Shown here one piece after another: positions 13,058 through 14,736 of a stretch of DNA of 14,736 nucleotides. Numbering within the stretch: the first letter of the stretch is position 1; the number at the start of each line of letters is the position of its first letter. The notes beneath the pieces are model-generated. The model was not told the origin of the DNA. It saw only the letters and a program-made list of their open reading frames with translations, and did no database searches. The stretch comes from Phil1 sp964612925 (GTDB lineage Bacteria > Bacillota > Clostridia > Christensenellales > CAG-138): assembly GCA_964612925.1 (NCBI GenBank), contig CAZTFU010000037.1, positions 1-14,736 of the forward strand, given 5' to 3'. The translations under genes were made by a program, and so were the position numbers.

Positions 13058-14319
13058 AACAATATGACATAGCCGTGATAGGCGCGGGCCCCGCGGGACT
13101 TGCGGCGGCCGTGGCCGCATACGATGCGGGCGCAAGAAACATAGTTATAATAGAAAGGGAACCATCGCCCGGCGGAATACTCAATCAATGCATACATGCG
13201 GGCTTTGGTCTGCACACGTTTAACGAGGAATTGACGGGACCCGAATATGCATCACGCTTTATTGAGCAGGTCGAGAAGCGACAAATAGACATATTGCTTT
13301 CCACGATGGTGCTTTCGATAAACAATGACAAGACAATTACCGCAACCAACCGCGAACAGGGCATGTTTACGCTAAAGCCCAAGGCGATAGTGCTTTGCAT
13401 GGGCTGCCGCGAAAGGAGCCGCGGTGCGCTGAACATCCCCGGCTTTCGCCCTGCGGGAATATACTCTGCGGGCACGGCGCAAAAGCTTGTCAACATAATG
13501 GGCGTTATGAGCGCGAAGGAGGTAGTTATACTCGGTAGCGGCGATATCGGCCTTATAATGGCGCGAAGGATGACGCTTGAGGGTGCCCATGTAAAGCTTG
13601 TTGCGGAGCTTATGCCGTATTCGGGCGGATTGAAGCGCAACATAGTGCAGTGCCTTGACGATTTCAATATACCGCTTTTATTAAGCCATACCGTGGTGGA
13701 TATACATGGACGGGAACGGCTTGAGGGCGTTACCATAGCGAAGGTGGGCACGGATCAAAAGCCGATACGCGGCACCGAACAATATATAAAGTGCGACACA
13801 CTGCTTTTATCCTGCGGCCTTGTGCCCGAAAATGAGCTTTCGCGGGGAATGGGAACATCCATGCACCCTATAACGGGCGGCCCCGTAGTAAACGAGATGC
13901 TTGAAACGGATATTGCGGGCGTGTTCAGCGCAGGCAATGCGTTGCACGTTCACGACCTTGTGGATTATGTAAGCGAGGAGGCGGCATCCGCGGGAAGAAA
14001 TGCGGCAAGCTTTGTTCTTGACGGCGAAGGCGGGGAGAAAAACCGCGTGCAAGTTGAAACGGCAGGCGGCATACGCTATGCCGTGCCAAGCCGTATTGCG
14101 CCGAACAATATAAGTGACGGCGTAACATTCAGAATGCGTGTCGGCAGCATAATGAAGGGGAAACGGCTTAGCGTATACATAAACGGCGAAAGGGCATTAA
14201 GCCGTATTTGCCCCGTTATGACCCCGGGGGAGATGGAACAGCTTACGCTTGACGCACAGCTTATCGCTAAGTATCCGAATATTGAAAGCATACTTATCAC
14301 GGCGGAGGAGGCAAAGTAA
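13054..14319 (+). CDS. NAD(P)/FAD-dependent oxidoreductase of the anaerobic glycerol-3-phosphate module
   Basis: This 421-residue flavoprotein has a pyridine-nucleotide-disulphide-reductase fold (COG0446 type). The FAD loop is IGAGPAG (9-15) and a second nucleotide loop is GSGDIG (161-166). GCRER (117-121) and the segment ending FRPAGIYSAGTAQKLVN are family signatures. Near the C-terminus of the FAD domain, AGNALHVHDLVDYVSEEA closes the FAD site. There is no CxxC redox disulphide; a single cysteine sits in the conserved LNQCIHAGFGLH context. It likely moves electrons between the FAD dehydrogenase encoded upstream and NAD(P) or another acceptor. The start at 13054 overlaps the upstream stop by four bases and has AAAAGGAG ten bases before it; the longer frame from 12997 is rejected. 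The last about 80 residues form a small beta-rich domain. The specific acceptor cannot be read from the sequence. Confidence 0.86.
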   Translation: MKQYDIAVIGAGPAGLAAAVAAYDAGARNIVIIEREPSPGGILNQCIHAGFGLHTFNEELTGPEYASRFIEQVEKRQIDILLSTMVLSINNDKTITATNREQGMFTLKPKAIVLCMGCRERSRGALNIPGFRPAGIYSAGTAQKLVNIMGVMSAKEVVILGSGDIGLIMARRMTLEGAHVKLVAELMPYSGGLKRNIVQCLDDFNIPLLLSHTVVDIHGRERLEGVTIAKVGTDQKPIRGTEQYIKCDTLLLSCGLVPENELSRGMGTSMHPITGGPVVNEMLETDIAGVFSAGNALHVHDLVDYVSEEAASAGRNAASFVLDGEGGEKNRVQVETAGGIRYAVPSRIAPNNISDGVTFRMRVGSIMKGKRLSVYINGERALSRICPVMTPGEMEQLTLDAQLIAKYPNIESILITAEEAK

Positions 14320-14320
14320 T

Positions 14321-14686
14321 ATGGAAACAAAAATTCTTACCTGCATTTGTTGCCCCATAGGCTGTACGATACAGGCGCGGCTTGACGGCAAATGCGTAGT
14401 GAGCGTGAGCGGCAATTCGTGCCCGAGAGGAGCGAAATATGCAAAAACGGAGCTTACCGCGCCGATGCGCACACTTACAAGCACGGTACGGCTTACAAAC
14501 AGCCTAAGCGGTGCCGCCGTGGTGCCCGTGCGCACAAAGGGTGAAATACCCAAGGAAACCATAAAAGAATGCATGGCCGCACTTGACCGCATAAGCGTAA
14601 GCGCACCCGTAAAAGCGGGGGATACGGTGATAAAAAACGTTGCCGATACGGGCACGGATATCATCATAACCCGCAGTATGGATTGA
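14321..14686 (+). CDS. DUF1667 protein with a CxxCxxxC cluster (partner of the glycerol-3-phosphate oxidoreductases)
   Basis: This 121-residue protein of the DUF1667 family (COG3862) is commonly found beside FAD oxidoreductases and glpK in Firmicutes. Its N-terminus has Cys8, Cys11, Cys15 (CICCPIGC) and Cys34 (SCPRG). The spacing resembles the [4Fe-4S] domain at the start of molybdopterin oxidoreductases, so it may carry a cluster. The C-terminal half is a small alpha/beta segment with no further motif. It starts one base after the previous stop, with GAGGAG-type RBS sequence at 14304-14311. It probably acts as an electron-transfer subunit of the same enzyme complex, by analogy with the role of small Fe-S subunits; this is inferred, and its biochemistry is not established to my knowledge. 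Confidence 0.85.
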   Translation: METKILTCICCPIGCTIQARLDGKCVVSVSGNSCPRGAKYAKTELTAPMRTLTSTVRLTNSLSGAAVVPVRTKGEIPKETIKECMAALDRISVSAPVKAGDTVIKNVADTGTDIIITRSMD

Positions 14687-14736
14687 TAAGCGGCCTTTAT
14701 CAAATAAAACCATATATTCAGACAACAAAAGGCGAG
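14687..14736. other. Non-coding tail after the glycerol operon
   Basis: Fifty bases after the DUF1667 stop show no start codon with an RBS and no complete terminator. A terminator or a further gene such as a glycerol facilitator may lie beyond the window. Confidence 0.4.

Overview
The window reads as a chromosomal segment of an anaerobic member of the Bacillota, most likely a clostridial lineage. The evidence is the strong GGAGG ribosome binding sites, near-consensus sigma-A promoters, a reverse rubrerythrin with a PerR-type regulator, a Clostridium-type NADP-dependent secondary alcohol dehydrogenase, and an anaerobic glycerol-3-phosphate oxidation operon that ends in a DUF1667 protein. The genus cannot be fixed from this window. 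Isoleucine codon ATA is very common in most genes.

Layout, left to right. The left edge holds the 3' end of a plus-strand gene (1-77, possibly continuing to 154 in another frame). A 342-residue protein of unknown function (180-1208, minus) is divergent from asnS (1317-2699, plus). A perfect bidirectional terminator separates asnS from a THEP1-like NTPase (2777-3301, minus). A tRNA-Thr(GGU) with its own promoter and terminator follows (3396-3472, minus). Next is a roughly 255-bp gene-free block made of consecutive hairpins between two exact 29-bp repeats (3607-3861).

The redox block, all minus strand, runs perR (5647-6042), rbr (5033-5623), adh (3880-4941). Its promoter has a 21-bp inverted repeat on each side, which suggests autoregulation by the PerR protein. 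These three genes almost avoid ATA, unlike the neighbours examined. The gene-poor stretch 6154-6480 contains only a doubtful 30-codon frame.

Housekeeping genes follow on the minus strand: greA (8089-8562) and lysS (6539-8053) under one consensus promoter, and a membrane-anchored S41 C-terminal processing peptidase (8736-9959). Divergent from the peptidase is the plus-strand glycerol operon: glpK, a GlpA/LhgO-like FAD dehydrogenase with a BFD-type iron-sulfur tail, an NAD/FAD oxidoreductase, and a small DUF1667 protein with a cysteine cluster. Together they should phosphorylate glycerol and oxidise glycerol-3-phosphate to dihydroxyacetone phosphate, passing electrons through flavin and Fe-S centres.

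Most of the window is ordinary housekeeping sequence. The best candidates for something less described are the hairpin-array element with its duplicated terminator, the twin-operator perR-rbr-adh unit, and the four-gene glycerol-3-phosphate module.
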